Under the pieces are notes generated by a model. That model saw only the letters and a list, made by a program, of their open reading frames with translations. It did no database searches and was not told the DNA's origin. From Verrucomicrobiota bacterium (lineage in GTDB: Bacteria > Verrucomicrobiota > Verrucomicrobiia > Opitutales > UBA953): a DNA stretch of 11,908 nt. How positions within the stretch are numbered: position 1 is the stretch's first letter; every line of letters starts with the position of its first letter. Positions 11,474 through 11,908 of this stretch are shown here, in pieces. The stretch is from positions 1-11,908 of the forward strand of contig SYID01000009.1 in the NCBI GenBank assembly GCA_005798925.1, given 5' to 3'. The translations under genes and the position numbers were made by a program.

Positions 11474-11908
11474 TCAGCGGACGACGCGGGCGCCGCCGCC
11501 GGAGAGCTGCTTCTCGACTTCCTTGCGGGTGACCATCGACGTGTCGCCGGGGGTCGTGGACGCCAGCGCTCCGTGGGCGGCTCCGTAGTTCACGGCCTTC
11601 TGGGCGTCGTTATGCTCGAGGAAGCCGAAGACCAGGCCGGAGGCGAAGCTGTCGCCGCCGCCGACGCGGTCGAGGATCTAGAGTTCCGGGAACGGGATGC
11701 TGTCGTAGAACCTGCCGTCGTGCCAGCAGATGGCGCTCCAGTCGTTCTTCGTGGCGGTGATCACGCGGCGGAGCGTGGTCGCGGCGACCTTGAAGTTCGG
11801 GAACTGCTTCACGGCCTCGGCGATCATGTCCTTGAAGGCCTGGGTCTCGATGTTGGAGATGTTGTGGTCGACGCCCTTGACCTCGAAGCCGAGGGAGGCG
11901 GTGAAGTC
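11474..11908 (-). pseudogene. kdgK: 2-keto-3-deoxygluconate kinase (PfkB family) with in-frame TAG; partial at window edge
   Basis: A ribokinase/PfkB-family sugar kinase entering from the right edge; 76 codons precede a TAG at 11678-11680, and 67 codons follow it in the same frame to TGA (11474-11476). Both sides clearly belong to one protein. Before the TAG are SNIETQAFKDMIAEAV and TKNDWSAICWHDGRFYDS. After it comes DRVGGGDSFASGL (PfkB signature 2, with the catalytic Asp of GGGDSF) and AAHGALASTTPGDTSM. Relatives, as I remember them, read LEILDRVGGGDSF, so one change from GAG (Glu) to TAG would explain it. Without readthrough, the product lacks its catalytic Asp. The frame is otherwise undamaged and conserved, so a recent mutation, a sequencing error or a suppressed stop are all possible. 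KdgK phosphorylates KDG to 6-phospho-KDG and fits the uronate pathway of its two downstream neighbours. Confidence 0.8.

Noticed and set aside
10543..11532. 329-codon open frame on the plus strand over the SDR gene and kdgK end
   Set aside because: Antisense to an SDR with all catalytic residues, and it runs through the G-rich repeat.

Overview
The window is GC-rich bacterial chromosome with tightly packed genes, overlapping or near-abutting gene junctions and an almost exclusive use of TGA stops. A fused LpxC-FabZ protein followed directly by LpxA points to a Gram-negative lineage of the Verrucomicrobiota/PVC or Bacteroidota type; with this GC content a verrucomicrobial (Opitutae-like) relative is my best guess. 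That is inference from gene architecture, not a database match. I recognise no phage, transposase, CRISPR array, tRNA or rRNA.

Layout. (1) Positions 1-529, plus strand: the C-terminal part of a thymidine/pyrimidine-nucleoside phosphorylase, closed by a strong intrinsic terminator (554-585). (2) Positions 585-3939, minus strand, read right to left: lpxC-fabZ fusion, lpxA, a secreted dienelactone-hydrolase-family enzyme and a small lipoprotein of unknown function. The first two make lipid A precursors; the last two are probably co-transcribed with each other. (3) Positions 3940-4290: a 351-nt divergent intergenic region that holds a G-rich hexamer repeat tract, a pair of degenerate heptamer repeat arrays facing each other, a hairpin, DnaA-box-like 9-mers and a possible promoter. 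(4) Positions 4291-9193, plus strand: a seven-gene probable operon, pabA/trpG, nrdR, an unrecognised 157-aa gene, a HIT-family gene, a divergent tsaB, alr (alanine racemase), and an unusual glutamate-racemase homologue with an N-terminal signal-peptide-like segment. (5) Positions 9238-11908, minus strand: a uronate-catabolism cluster, kdgK (2-keto-3-deoxygluconate kinase, cut by the window edge and carrying an in-frame TAG), an SDR that is probably D-mannonate oxidoreductase (fructuronate reductase), and uxaC (glucuronate isomerase).

How the genes work together. UxaC makes fructuronate from glucuronate, the SDR would reduce it to mannonate, and KdgK phosphorylates the KDG formed after a dehydratase that is not in this window. 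Alr and the MurI homologue both concern D-amino acids for peptidoglycan, and LpxC-FabZ/LpxA build the outer membrane, so much of the window is envelope biogenesis.

Points that stand out: the apparently exported MurI homologue with Asp-to-Glu at a catalytic position; the TAG nonsense codon just before the catalytic motif of kdgK; the same G-rich hexamer repeat in two places just upstream of minus-strand genes; the opposed heptamer arrays; and the near absence of Shine-Dalgarno sequences. I saw no clear previously undescribed multi-gene system.
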